The position numbers were made by a program, and so were the translations under genes. A model generated the notes under the pieces. It did no database searches. It was not told the DNA's origin and was given only the letters and a program-made list of their open reading frames with translations. From an uncultured Pseudovibrio sp. (lineage in GTDB: Bacteria; Pseudomonadota; Alphaproteobacteria; Rhizobiales; Stappiaceae), in the NCBI GenBank assembly GCA_947502585.1, contig CANNAV010000035.1, positions 1 to 32,177 on the forward strand: a DNA stretch of 32,177 nt. The letters are read 5' to 3'. Of this stretch, positions 16,298 to 25,565 are shown piece by piece. Within the stretch, counting starts at the first letter, position 1, and each line of letters starts with the position of its first letter.

Positions 16298-17797
16298 TCA
16301 GCCCATTGTTGGGATAGAGAATTCTGCACCTTCCTTTACACCTGAAGGCCAGCGGGATGTCACTGTCTTGGTGCGGGTGTAGAACTTGAAACCATCCGGG
16401 CCATGCTGATTCAGGTCGCCGAATCCGGAACGCTTCCAGCCACCGAATGTGTGGTACCCGAGCGGAACAGGGATTGGAACGTTGATGCCAACCATACCGA
16501 TGTTGATGCGGCTTGCAAAGTCACGAGCAGTGTCGCCATCACGGGTGTAGATTGCAGTGCCATTGCCGTACTCATGATCCATTGGCAGGCTCAGAGCTTC
16601 TTCATAGGTTTCTGCGCGTACAACAGTCAGAACCGGGCCAAAGATTTCTTCTTTGTAGATGTCCATGTCTTTGGTTGCGTTGTCGAACAGGCAAGGACCA
16701 ATAAAGTTACCGTTTTCATAGCCCTGCAGTTTAAAGTCACGTCCGTCAACAACAAGCTTTGCGCCCTGCTCAACGCCGGACTTCACCAGCCCGAGGATAC
16801 GCTCACGTGCCTGTGGGGTGATGACAGGTCCGAAATCAACGTCGTCGCCAGCTGTGTAAGGACCAACTTTGAGAGCTTCAACGCGTGGGATTAGCTTTTC
16901 AATGAGGCGATTTGCAGTTTCCTGACCAACAGGAACAGCAACGGAGATTGCCATACAGCGTTCGCCAGCAGCGCCAAAGCCTGCACCAACCAGAGCGTCA
17001 GCAGCCTGATCCAGATCAGCGTCCGGCATGATGAGCATGTGGTTTTTCGCGCCGCCAAAGCACTGAACACGCTTACCGGAAGCTGTACCGCGGGTGTAAA
17101 CGTATTCTGCAATCGCAGTTGAACCAACGAAACCAACAGCCTGAATGACCGGATCATCAAGGATCGCGTCTACGGATTCCCTGTCGCCGTTTACAACGTT
17201 CAAAATACCGTCAGGAAGACCGGCTTCCTGCATCAGCTCCGCAAGCATCATTGGCACAGACGGGTTTCGCTCGGATGGCTTGAGGATGAAGGCGTTGCCT
17301 GCTGCGATCGCAACACAGAACTTCCACATCGGGATCATAGCCGGGAAGTTGAATGGAGTGATACCTGCAACAACGCCCAGTGGCTGACGCATAGAGTACA
17401 TGTCGATGCCAGGACCAGCGCCCTCGGTGAACTCGCCCTTCATCATGTGCGGAGCGCCGATGCAGAATTCTGCGACTTCCAGACCACGGGTCACATCACC
17501 TTTAGCATCCGGGTGTGTCTTACCGTGTTCAGCAGACAGCCTGGATGCCAGCTTGTCCATGTCACGGTGAAGTAAAGATACGAACTTCATCATAACGCGA
17601 GCGCGGCGCTGTGGATTGGTTGCTGCCCAGGCTGGCTGCGCTTTTTCAGCGGCTGCCACTGCTTCCTGTAGTTCTGCTGAAGTTGCCAGTGCAACCTTTG
17701 CAGTGACTTCACCGGTAGCAGGGTTGAAAACGTCTGCGGTGCGGCCAGACTTGCCGGCTACGCGCTTACCATTAATAAAATGACCGATTTCTTCCAT
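16298..17797 (-). CDS. mmsA: CoA-acylating methylmalonate-semialdehyde dehydrogenase
   Basis: This NAD- and CoA-dependent enzyme converts (methyl)malonate semialdehyde to propionyl-CoA or acetyl-CoA in valine, thymine and inositol breakdown. Family marks are ITPFNFPAMIPMW (from residue 146), GFVGSTAIAEYVY and nucleophile Cys281 in GERCMAIS. The general-base Glu of ordinary aldehyde dehydrogenases is absent (GGAKNHM near residue 250), as expected for the CoA-dependent subgroup. Start 17797 is chosen over the upstream frame opening at 17836 because GGGAGGA lies about 6 nt before it; this gives 499 aa, the normal length. A LysR-type gene is divergent and may regulate it. The usual partner mmsB is not adjacent. 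Confidence 0.93.
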   Translation of the reverse strand: MEEIGHFINGKRVAGKSGRTADVFNPATGEVTAKVALATSAELQEAVAAAEKAQPAWAATNPQRRARVMMKFVSLLHRDMDKLASRLSAEHGKTHPDAKGDVTRGLEVAEFCIGAPHMMKGEFTEGAGPGIDMYSMRQPLGVVAGITPFNFPAMIPMWKFCVAIAAGNAFILKPSERNPSVPMMLAELMQEAGLPDGILNVVNGDRESVDAILDDPVIQAVGFVGSTAIAEYVYTRGTASGKRVQCFGGAKNHMLIMPDADLDQAADALVGAGFGAAGERCMAISVAVPVGQETANRLIEKLIPRVEALKVGPYTAGDDVDFGPVITPQARERILGLVKSGVEQGAKLVVDGRDFKLQGYENGNFIGPCLFDNATKDMDIYKEEIFGPVLTVVRAETYEEALSLPMDHEYGNGTAIYTRDGDTARDFASRINIGMVGINVPIPVPLGYHTFGGWKRSGFGDLNQHGPDGFKFYTRTKTVTSRWPSGVKEGAEFSIPTMG

Positions 17798-17985
17798 GAG
17801 GTCCTCCCTTTCCAGCTCTGCTCTCGCAGTCCGCAAGTTTATACGGTTTACAGATCTGCGAGCGAATTTCTTTATGCCCCTAGCATGAGCTATATTTTTC
17901 GCATATCAATGAGAGAATATTCGAAACCGTTGTGCAAAAAATAAAGAGCAACCGGGCAGCATGTGGACTGGAAACCATTAAAATC

Positions 17986-18876
17986 ATGAACTGGGATGAT
18001 GCAAGAGTGTTTCTCGCCGTGGCACGCTCCGGGCAGATTTTAGGAGCCTCTCAACGGCTTGGCCTGAACCACGCAACGGTTGCCCGCCGCCTTTCTGCTC
18101 TTGAATCTGCATTGCAGGCCAAGTTGATTGACCGACGAACGACAGGCTGCGCGTTGACCAGCGAAGGTGAGCGGTTCTTTGAGTTTGCAGAAGCCATGGA
18201 GACGGAGATGCTCTGCGCCCGCGCTGAAATCGGCGGGACTGATGTGGAGCTGTCCGGTGCTGTGCGTATTGGTGCGCCTGACGGCTTTGGCGTTGCTTTT
18301 CTGGCACCTCGTCTGGGCGCGCTTAATGAGCGTTATCCCGACCTCACGCTTCAACTGGTGCCGCTGCACCGCGCCTTTTCACTTTCCAAACGAGAGGCCG
18401 ATCTGGCGGTTACGGTTGGACAACCTGAGCATGGCCGTCTGGTGAGCCGGAAGCTGACTGACTACTCACTGGGTCTTTATGCCTCTCGCACTTATGCCGA
18501 ATGCTACGGGTTGCCGGAGAACGAGGGAGAACTGAAGGAACATCGCCTGATTGGTTATGTGGATGATCTGATCTTTGCCTCTTCGCTCAACTACGCCGAA
18601 GAATTTTCCAGGGATTGGCAATCCCGGCTGGAATGCGCCAGTGCCCTTGGGCAAACCGAAGCAGTACGGGCTGGCAGCGGGATCGGTATCCTTCACGGGT
18701 TCATTGCGGATGGCAATGATGACCTGGTTCCTGTGCTTCCGAAACGGCGTATTTCTCGCAGTTATTATCTGGTCACCCATGAAAACGCACGACACCTGCG
18801 CCGTATTAAAACGGTTTCTGACTTTATTGGGGATTTGGTAATACAGGAGAAAGCTCTCTTTAGAAACCATCAGTAA
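17986..18876 (+). CDS. LysR-family transcriptional regulator
   Basis: The protein starts MNWDDARVFLAVARSGQ and has the standard LysR HTH (ASQRLGLNHATVARRLSALESALQAKLIDRRTTG), then a periplasmic-binding-protein-like effector domain from about residue 75 (LSGAVRIGAPDGFGVAFLAPRLGAL). The ATG at 17986 fits the family N-terminus better than the GTG at 17932; this gives about 296 aa. It is divergent from mmsA with about 190 bp between, the typical arrangement of a LysR gene and its target. AT-rich DNA with TTCG/CGAA half sites (about 17899-17924) could be its operator, but no clear T-N11-A dyad stands out. Confidence 0.9.
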   Translation: MNWDDARVFLAVARSGQILGASQRLGLNHATVARRLSALESALQAKLIDRRTTGCALTSEGERFFEFAEAMETEMLCARAEIGGTDVELSGAVRIGAPDGFGVAFLAPRLGALNERYPDLTLQLVPLHRAFSLSKREADLAVTVGQPEHGRLVSRKLTDYSLGLYASRTYAECYGLPENEGELKEHRLIGYVDDLIFASSLNYAEEFSRDWQSRLECASALGQTEAVRAGSGIGILHGFIADGNDDLVPVLPKRRISRSYYLVTHENARHLRRIKTVSDFIGDLVIQEKALFRNHQ

Positions 18877-19217
18877 CGCCTGGACTCAGAAGCTCAATCA
18901 TACCTTCAAAATTATAAATTGTGCGAATTCAACTCGCCTCAACTCGCCAGTGCAACGGGTTGATGCAGACCAGGGAACAGCTTATTCATATCCACCAGCC
19001 TTTAATGCCCGGATGAAGGTATATCCGATGGATTTCCTGAGCCGCATTTTTGCGACGGATCCAACCTGCAATATGCGATACTGGGAACCGCCTTTACGAT
19101 GCCTTGTTGGCCGCCTGCCCTGCATGGCCCGGCAGTAAAAGCATGTACATCGTTGACCTGCTCTGTTTTGCGGGCTGCCAGCCAGTACTCAACACAAAAT
19201 GAGTGGAAACCCATAAA
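18877..19217. other. non-coding gap with a 10-bp tandem duplication
   Basis: No convincing gene is seen here. Frames on both strands lack motifs and start signals. The only feature is a perfect tandem duplication of TCAACTCGCC (18929-18948). Confidence 0.5.
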
Positions 19218-19252
19218 CGAAAAACGCCGACCCTATGGACCGGCGTTTTTCG
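19218..19252. terminator. Rho-independent terminator after manB
   Basis: A perfect 12-bp stem, CGAAAAACGCCG (19218-19229) with CGGCGTTTTTCG (19241-19252), surrounds an 11-nt loop. Read on the minus strand the second arm ends in a T run, ending the manC-manB transcript. Confidence 0.88.
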
Positions 19253-19271
19253 TATTTTATTCTGAGAGGTT

Positions 19272-20783
19272 TTAAGCGGTTTCAGCCAGTGTCTGGTTGT
19301 AGTCACCAACCTCCGGGTGTTCGCGGAGAACTGCATCCATTGCTTTGAACATATCGTGCAGACGAGCCTCAGAGACCGGGCTTTCCACCACAACAACCAG
19401 CTCTGGTTTGTTGGAGGATGCGCGGACCAGGCCCCATGTTCCATCTTCACACACAACGCGGACGCCATTCACGGTGATCAGATCAGCGATATCGTGCCCG
19501 GACACTTTCGCGCCTTCAGCCTGCATGGACCGGAAGCGTTCAACCACGCGATCAACCACATCATACTTGATCTCATCCGCGCATTTCGCGGCCATGGTTG
19601 GGGAACCCCAGGTCCTGGGCAGGTCACGGCGCAGGTCAGCCATGGTCTTATCCGGATTGCGGTCCATCATATCCAGAATAGCAATCGCGGAGACAACACC
19701 GTCATCATACCCACGACCAATTGGCGGATTAAAGAAGTAGTGGCCGGATTTTTCAAAGCCAGCAACAGCCCCAAGCTCTGTTACCCGGCGCTTGATGTAG
19801 GAATGGCCTGTTTTGAAGTAGTCGGTCTTTGCACCATTGGCCTTCAGGACCGGATCAGTGTGGTAAAGGCCGGTTGATTTAACATCAACCACAAACCGGC
19901 TGTCAGGGTGGAGCGCGGAGATATCGCGGGCAAGCATGACGCCGACCTTGTCCGCGAAGATCTCCTCTCCTTCGCTGTCGATAACACCACAGCGGTCACC
20001 ATCCCCATCAAAACCCAGGCCGACTTCAGCACCGGTTTCCAGCAGTTTGTCACGGATCGCATGAAGCATCTTCATGTCTTCCGGGTTGGGGTTGTAGTTC
20101 GGGAACGTGTGATCCAGCTCGCAGTCCAGCGGAATGACATCAACGCCCAACGCTTCGAGAATACGCGGTGCGAACGCACCAGCGGTGCCATTGCCACATG
20201 CAACAACAGCTTTGATCGGGCGTTTAAACTTTTCACGCTCTGTGAGGTCAGCAATGTAACGATCTGTCAAATCAGGATGGTATTCGTAAGCTCCGCCACC
20301 GCGCAGATCACTGGCGCCGTCCAGAACGATTTCCTTCAGACGGCCCATTTCTTCCGGTCCGAATGTCAATGGACGGTTTGCACCCATCTTCACACCAGTC
20401 CAGCCGTTATCGTTGTGGGAGGCTGTGACCATGGCGACGCATGGGACATCCAGATCGAACTGGGCGTAGTAGGCCATCGGCGACATAGCGAGGCCGATAT
20501 CGTGCACCTTGATGCCGGCAGACATCAGACCGGTGATCAGTGCCATCTTGATGGAGGTGGAATAACTGCGGAAGTCGTGGCCGGTAACGATCTCAGGACG
20601 CACACCAAGTTCATGGATAAGAGTTCCAAGCCCCTCGCCCAGCGCCTGAATACCCTTCAGGTTGATTTCTTTTTCAAAGAGCCACCGCGCATCGTACTCG
20701 CGAAAACCAGTCGGCTTGACCAAGGGTGTTGTTTCATAGACAAGGGTGTTCGGCGTTAATTGTGAAACCGGTTTAACTGACAT
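19272..20783 (-). CDS. manB: phosphomannomutase / phosphoglucomutase
   Basis: This 503-aa cytosolic enzyme of the alpha-D-phosphohexomutase family interconverts mannose 6-phosphate and mannose 1-phosphate (and often the glucose phosphates). The phosphoserine loop is TASHNDNGWTGVKMG with Ser122; the magnesium loop is DGDGDRCGV (259-264); a sugar-recognition loop EKSGHYFF and a phosphate-binding loop RASSNKPELVVVVES near the C-terminus complete the four family motifs. AGGAGA precedes the ATG. It lies 108 bp downstream of manC on the same strand, and together they convert mannose 6-phosphate to GDP-mannose for polysaccharide synthesis. Confidence 0.94.
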   Translation of the reverse strand: MSVKPVSQLTPNTLVYETTPLVKPTGFREYDARWLFEKEINLKGIQALGEGLGTLIHELGVRPEIVTGHDFRSYSTSIKMALITGLMSAGIKVHDIGLAMSPMAYYAQFDLDVPCVAMVTASHNDNGWTGVKMGANRPLTFGPEEMGRLKEIVLDGASDLRGGGAYEYHPDLTDRYIADLTEREKFKRPIKAVVACGNGTAGAFAPRILEALGVDVIPLDCELDHTFPNYNPNPEDMKMLHAIRDKLLETGAEVGLGFDGDGDRCGVIDSEGEEIFADKVGVMLARDISALHPDSRFVVDVKSTGLYHTDPVLKANGAKTDYFKTGHSYIKRRVTELGAVAGFEKSGHYFFNPPIGRGYDDGVVSAIAILDMMDRNPDKTMADLRRDLPRTWGSPTMAAKCADEIKYDVVDRVVERFRSMQAEGAKVSGHDIADLITVNGVRVVCEDGTWGLVRASSNKPELVVVVESPVSEARLHDMFKAMDAVLREHPEVGDYNQTLAETA

Positions 20784-20891
20784 ACTTTCTCCTGGATAAG
20801 CTTCAGATCACCGGGAATGCAGAGACGTGAAGCTTTTATCAAACTCCGCCTGGTTGCGAGCCGTGGCGCACCCAACGGTTTCAGATTTATG

Positions 20892-22295
20892 TTACACTCG
20901 CAGGATATCATCCTCGGCGATGTATGCGCCGGACTGGACTTCGATCATGCGCACCGGGATTTTTCCGGGGTTCTGTAGTTTGTGTCTTGCGCCAAGCGGC
21001 ACAAAGACAGACTGATTTTCTGAAATCAGCTCATCTTTCCCATCAATGGTCACTTCCAGCGTACCACTTACAACAACCCAGTGCTCTGCACGGTGGATGT
21101 GGCGCTGCAAGGTCAGCCCCTTGCCGGGTTCAATCATCATGGATTGTACACGGAAGCGCTCCCCTTCTGATATGCGCTCGCTCCAGCCCCATGGGCGGTA
21201 CACGCGGCGGTGCTGTATGGTTTCGGGCCGATTGGCCTTGTCCAGTTGCTCCACCACCTTCTTTACGTCCTGCGCCTTGTTTTTTGCGGCAACGAGGAGC
21301 GCATCCTTGGTGTTTACCACCATAACGTCTTCAAGGCCGACAACGCTTACCAGAGCATCTTCAGAATAAACGAGGCAATTTTTGGACTGTTCGAAGATCG
21401 CCTCGCCTAAAGCCGAGTTACCCTCATCATTTTTGGTCATAGACTCCCAAATGGCAGGCCATGACCCAAGATCGCTCCAGCCCGGATCGGTTGGGACGCA
21501 GGCGACGTTCTCTTCGTTCTCCATAATGGCGTAATCCAAGGAGATGTTGCGCACCTGCGCAAAGGCTTCTTCTTCAAGCCGCAGGAAGTCTAAATCGCGC
21601 CGTGCGTTTTTGGAGGCCGCAGCCACCTGCTCCCAGATATCAGGTGCATGCTGTAAAAAGGCATCGCGCATAGCAGCTGCAGAGTACATGAAGATACCGG
21701 CATTCCAGAGGTAGTTACCATCCCTGAGGAACTCTTCTGCCGTTGCCAGATCGGGCTTTTCGACAAAGGCGCCGACTTTGCGGACTGGCTCACTACCTTC
21801 GCAAAGCCTGATATAGCCGTAGCCCGTATTAGGTTCACCTGGCTCAATACCAAACGTTACGATCCTGCCTGCGTTCGCAGCCTTATGAGCAGTGCCCACT
21901 GCACACAAGAACTCCTTGTCGTCAGCGACCAGATGGTCGGAGGGCAACAGGAGGACAATTGCGTTCTCATCTGTTTCCAGCGCCATGAGCGCGGAGAGTG
22001 CAGCAGGGGCCGCAGTGTTACGTCCGCATGGTTCCAGGACAATAGCCTGCGGCTCTGTCCCAAGCTCAGCCATCTGCTCGCCAATCAAAAAGCGGTGGTC
22101 TTGATTGGAGATAATCAGCGGCGCACGGAACTGCTTAGAACTGACGCGCTCGCATGTCTTTTGGAAGAGGCTCTGGCCTGAGAAGATTGGCAGGAATTGT
22201 TTTGGCCTTTCTCTACGGGATAAAGGCCAAAGACGAGATCCAAACCCACCCGACAGAATCACCGGTGTGATTTTGCTTATGCTATTGCCAGTCAT
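20892..22295 (-). CDS. manC: mannose-1-phosphate guanylyltransferase / mannose-6-phosphate isomerase
   Basis: This 467-aa bifunctional type II enzyme has an N-terminal nucleotidyltransferase domain with PVILSGGFGSRLWPLSRRERPKQF (GGFGSRLWP at 16-24), FVEKPDLATAEEF and the WNAGIFMY block, and a C-terminal cupin isomerase domain from about residue 360, with RPWGWSER and QRHIHRAEHWVVVSGTLEV. It makes fructose 6-phosphate into mannose 6-phosphate and GDP-mannose from mannose 1-phosphate, while ManB supplies the step between. The upstream Shine-Dalgarno is weak. No GDP-mannose-modifying or glycosyltransferase gene is adjacent, so the end product is not evident. Confidence 0.95.
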   Translation of the reverse strand: MTGNSISKITPVILSGGFGSRLWPLSRRERPKQFLPIFSGQSLFQKTCERVSSKQFRAPLIISNQDHRFLIGEQMAELGTEPQAIVLEPCGRNTAAPAALSALMALETDENAIVLLLPSDHLVADDKEFLCAVGTAHKAANAGRIVTFGIEPGEPNTGYGYIRLCEGSEPVRKVGAFVEKPDLATAEEFLRDGNYLWNAGIFMYSAAAMRDAFLQHAPDIWEQVAAASKNARRDLDFLRLEEEAFAQVRNISLDYAIMENEENVACVPTDPGWSDLGSWPAIWESMTKNDEGNSALGEAIFEQSKNCLVYSEDALVSVVGLEDVMVVNTKDALLVAAKNKAQDVKKVVEQLDKANRPETIQHRRVYRPWGWSERISEGERFRVQSMMIEPGKGLTLQRHIHRAEHWVVVSGTLEVTIDGKDELISENQSVFVPLGARHKLQNPGKIPVRMIEVQSGAYIAEDDILRV

Positions 22296-22529
22296 ATTTC
22301 AGGGCCACTTTCAAACAGATGAATGGACTATTCGTAAACTTAGATGGTGCAACCCAAAACCCTCGAAACACTCAGAGTTTCAGTGTTCCACACCTTCTCG
22401 CGAAAATTGTTAAGACTTTTTACAATTTAGCTACCGTAAGGTACTCCATTATTTTTCAGGGGTATTCAGCAGTTTTGGGAACAGTCACGATATTACATAA
22501 TTTGTTTGGGCATTTATTCTGGGGGGAAT

Positions 22530-23837
22530 ATGCGGGAGAAGCTGAGCCGGTCCGTTGAACAGAAAGTGGATGAACTTGTCACTCTCACCCGTGACCTCAT
22601 TGCTTTTCCAACGATCAATCCTCCGGGGGAAGCTTATCGTCCCTGTGCAGAGTTCATCGGCGATCGCTTGAAGCGTAAGGGCTTTTCTGTCGATTATGTC
22701 AGAGGCGAGAGAACTCCCGGAGACTCTGAGCGCTACCCGCGCATCAATGTCATATGCCGTTATGAAGGGCGCGGTCCTGGTCCATGTGTCCACTTCAACT
22801 CCCATATTGATGTTGTCGAGGTTGGATATGGATGGACAGTGGATCCCTTTGCAGGTGTGGTAAAAGACGGAAAAGTCTTCGGGCGCGGTTCCTGTGACAT
22901 GAAAGGTGGTCTGGCTTCCTCCATAATTGCGGCAGAGAGCCTGATTGAATGTTTCCCTGAGTTTTGCGGCGCCATAGAGATATCAGGAACAGTTGATGAA
23001 GAATCCGGAGGCCTTGGCGGCGTGGCTTATCTTGCCAGACATGGTTATTTTTCCAGGCCGCGTGTCGATCATGTGATCATCCCCGAACCTTTGCACAAAG
23101 ATCAGATTTGTCTCGGACACCGAGGCGTGTGGTGGAGCGAAATTGAAACCCGCGGTTCCATTGCACACGGCTCAATGCCATTTTTGGGTGACAGCGCAAT
23201 TCGCCACATGAGTGCTTTCCTGAATGTTCTGGAAAACGAGCTTTATCCTGCGCTCAGCAAGAAACAGACACAAATGCCGGTGATTCCCAAAGGCGCCCGT
23301 TCATCCACGTTAAATATCAACTCTTTACACGGCGGACAGGAGGAAGGGCACGATGGTCTTCCCTCCCCTTGTGTTGCAGATAGCTGTCGCATAATACTGG
23401 ATCGCCGATTCCTGATTGAGGAACCGCTTGAGGACGTGAAACAAGAGATAGTTGAAATATTAGAAAATCTACGTAAAACACGTAAAAATTTCGAATATGA
23501 ACTAAAGGATCTCCTTGAAGTTCTCCCCGTGATGGCAGAGAGGGACTCCCCTGTCGCCTGCGCTGTTGCAGATGGGATTAAAGACGTACTTCAAAAGGAG
23601 GCATCCTATGTTGTCTCTCCGGGGACTTATGATCAGAAACACATAACACGGTTAGGCCACATGCACGATTGTATTGCGTATGGCCCAGGAAAACTTGAGA
23701 TGGCACACAGGCCGGACGAATTTGTTGGAATTGAGGACCTCGTTGACAGTGCAAAAGTGATGGCACTGGCCGCGCACTCTCTTTTGACAGAACCCGGTGC
23801 GAGAGCAATAACCAGAACACAGTCTGATTATGCCTGA
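22530..23837 (+). CDS. M20-family metallo-deacylase/peptidase (ArgE/DapE-like)
   Basis: This 435-aa cytosolic two-zinc hydrolase cleaves an amide bond of an N-acyl amino acid or small peptide. Metal-site residues are present: HFNSHIDVV (His92, Asp94), GRGSCDMKGG (Asp123), TVDEESGG (Glu157/158), IPEP (Glu186) and a C-terminal EMAHRPDEFV His. ATG 22530 with GGGGGGA just upstream is preferred to the longer frame opening at 22506. It is the first gene of a co-directional locus, 26 bp before the binding-protein gene, so it probably acts on what the importer brings in. It is only distantly similar to the second M20 enzyme at the end of the locus. Substrate not determined. Confidence 0.88.
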   Translation: MREKLSRSVEQKVDELVTLTRDLIAFPTINPPGEAYRPCAEFIGDRLKRKGFSVDYVRGERTPGDSERYPRINVICRYEGRGPGPCVHFNSHIDVVEVGYGWTVDPFAGVVKDGKVFGRGSCDMKGGLASSIIAAESLIECFPEFCGAIEISGTVDEESGGLGGVAYLARHGYFSRPRVDHVIIPEPLHKDQICLGHRGVWWSEIETRGSIAHGSMPFLGDSAIRHMSAFLNVLENELYPALSKKQTQMPVIPKGARSSTLNINSLHGGQEEGHDGLPSPCVADSCRIILDRRFLIEEPLEDVKQEIVEILENLRKTRKNFEYELKDLLEVLPVMAERDSPVACAVADGIKDVLQKEASYVVSPGTYDQKHITRLGHMHDCIAYGPGKLEMAHRPDEFVGIEDLVDSAKVMALAAHSLLTEPGARAITRTQSDYA

Positions 23838-23863
23838 TCTCAAAGTATAAGGGACGGAATGGA

Positions 23864-25375
23864 ATGCATGCAAAGTCATTAAAAAGCCGGCTGCTCTGCC
23901 TTGCCGGAGGAGCAGCCTTCGTCCTTGCTGCATTGGCAGGTACGCACGGTTCTGCTGAAGCTAAATCTTCCCTTTCTTTGGGAATGATACTCGAACCACC
24001 TCATCTTGATGCAACCGCAGGAGCTGCCGCTGCTATCGATGAAGTGGTCTATCAAAATGTCTTTCAAGGTCTGACTCGTATCGGGCCAGACGGACGCGTT
24101 TTGCCTTCTCTCGCCAAATCATGGGATGTTAGTGAAGATGGCATGACCTATCGCTTCCACTTGCAGACGGGCGTCCTCTTTCATGACGGAACGCCGTTTT
24201 CCGCCGATGATGTGAAATTCTCCCTGGATCGCGCAGGCGCTGAAGGCAGTGTAAATGCGCAAAAACAGCTCTTTGCTGCGATCCTCGATGTGGTTGTCGT
24301 TGATCCGGAAACCGTTGACATCAAGCTCTCCACGCCAAGCGGAAACCTCACTTACAATCTGGCATGGGGCGATGCGGTGATGGTTTCTCCCGAAACGGCT
24401 GAAACAAACAAAACGCACCCGGTTGGCACCGGACCGTTCAAGTTTGACCGCTGGATGAAGGGCCAGGAAATTCAGATTTCCCGGTTTGAGGAATACTGGG
24501 GTGAACAGCCGAAGCTGGACAAAGCTTCCTTCCGTTTCATTTCTGACCCCAATGCTGCATTTGCTGCGATCATCTCTGGCGACCTTGACGCGTTCCCAAC
24601 ATATTCCACTCCGGAAACAATTGTTCAGTTTCAGGCAGATCCACGCTTTCAGGTCACGATTGGTACGACTGAGGGTGAAACCATCCTTGCAATGAACAAC
24701 ACTCATGGTCCGCTTAAAAACAAACTGGTGCGGCAGGCAATCTCGCATGCGGTCAACAAGCAGGCACTGATTGATGGAGCAATGTTTGGACTTGGCACAC
24801 CGATTGGGACCCATTTTGCTCCTCACCATCCTGCCTACAATGACCTGACAGGGCTTTACCCCTACGATCCTGCGAAAGCGAAAGAGCTTCTTGCTAAAGC
24901 TGGATACCCGGATGGCTTCAGTGCAACGCTGAAGCTGCCGCCGCCAATTTACGCCCGTCGCGGTGGTGAACTGATTGCCTCTGATCTGAAGAAGATCGGC
25001 ATTGACCTGAAAATCGTTCCTGTTGAATGGGCACAGTGGCTATCCGAGGTCTTCAGGGAGACCAATTACGATTTCACTATCATTTCACATGTTGAGCCAA
25101 TGGATATTGGTATCTATGCGCGCGATAAGTACTACTTCAACTATAACAGTGACACCTTCAAACAGTTGATTGAAGAGCTGAATGTGACTGTGGAAGAAGA
25201 GAAGCGGTATGAGCTCCTGAAGCAGGCACAGCAGGTCATTTCCGAGGATGCGGTGAATGTCTACCTGTTCCAGCTTGCGAAGTCCGCTGTATGGAATACC
25301 AATGTAAAGGGGCTTTGGCACAACTCCCCGACACCGGGTAACGACCTGTCACAGGTCTATTGGGCAGATAACTAA
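23864..25375 (+). CDS. periplasmic binding protein of a Dpp/Opp-type importer (SBP family 5)
   Basis: This 503-aa precursor has a signal peptide of about 32 residues (KSRLLCLAGGAAFVLAALAG then HGSAEA). The mature part shows the family 5 layout: VVYQNVFQGLTRIGPDGRVLPSLAKSWDVSEDGMTYRFHLQTGVLFHDGTPFSADDVKFS, then GTGPFKFDRW and VRQAISHAVNKQALIDG. Homologues bind peptides, glycosylated opines, nickel or glutathione; this sequence alone does not say which. It lacks the lipobox Cys, so it is free in the periplasm. GGGACGGAATGG precedes the ATG. A hairpin after the stop may protect its mRNA and raise its level over the permeases. Confidence 0.93.
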   Translation: MHAKSLKSRLLCLAGGAAFVLAALAGTHGSAEAKSSLSLGMILEPPHLDATAGAAAAIDEVVYQNVFQGLTRIGPDGRVLPSLAKSWDVSEDGMTYRFHLQTGVLFHDGTPFSADDVKFSLDRAGAEGSVNAQKQLFAAILDVVVVDPETVDIKLSTPSGNLTYNLAWGDAVMVSPETAETNKTHPVGTGPFKFDRWMKGQEIQISRFEEYWGEQPKLDKASFRFISDPNAAFAAIISGDLDAFPTYSTPETIVQFQADPRFQVTIGTTEGETILAMNNTHGPLKNKLVRQAISHAVNKQALIDGAMFGLGTPIGTHFAPHHPAYNDLTGLYPYDPAKAKELLAKAGYPDGFSATLKLPPPIYARRGGELIASDLKKIGIDLKIVPVEWAQWLSEVFRETNYDFTIISHVEPMDIGIYARDKYYFNYNSDTFKQLIEELNVTVEEEKRYELLKQAQQVISEDAVNVYLFQLAKSAVWNTNVKGLWHNSPTPGNDLSQVYWADN

Positions 25376-25408
25376 AAACAACCAGCAAATACATGTAGAT
25401 ATTTACAC

Positions 25409-25434
25409 AGGACTGCGGTGACAATAGCAGTCCT
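25409..25434 (+). terminator. intra-operon hairpin after the binding-protein gene
   Basis: AGGACTGC (25409-25416) pairs perfectly with GCAGTCCT (25427-25434) around a 10-nt loop, with no long T run. It is placed in the 190-bp gap between the binding protein and first permease, where such hairpins commonly cause partial termination or stabilise the upstream mRNA. Confidence 0.55.
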
Positions 25435-25565
25435 TCCAATTGCTATTCCGGTTTATCTGGTTTAAGCGGTTTCCAAACTGACAGTTACTTTATGGGTAAC
25501 CCTTTTCTCTCATTGTACAACTTGCTTGTGCAACGCAAGTTTGACTGATTTTGCGGATTTGTCCG

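Noticed and set aside
17891-17930. LysR operator (T-N11-A) between mmsA and the LysR gene
   Set aside because: TTCG/CGAA half sites exist but no convincing dyad with correct spacing could be made.
19908-20759. 283-codon plus-strand frame opposite manB
   Set aside because: It lies wholly antisense to manB, which has all catalytic motifs; the frame has no recognisable domain.
24119-24829. 236-codon minus-strand frame opposite the binding-protein gene
   Set aside because: Antisense shadow of a clear family 5 binding protein.
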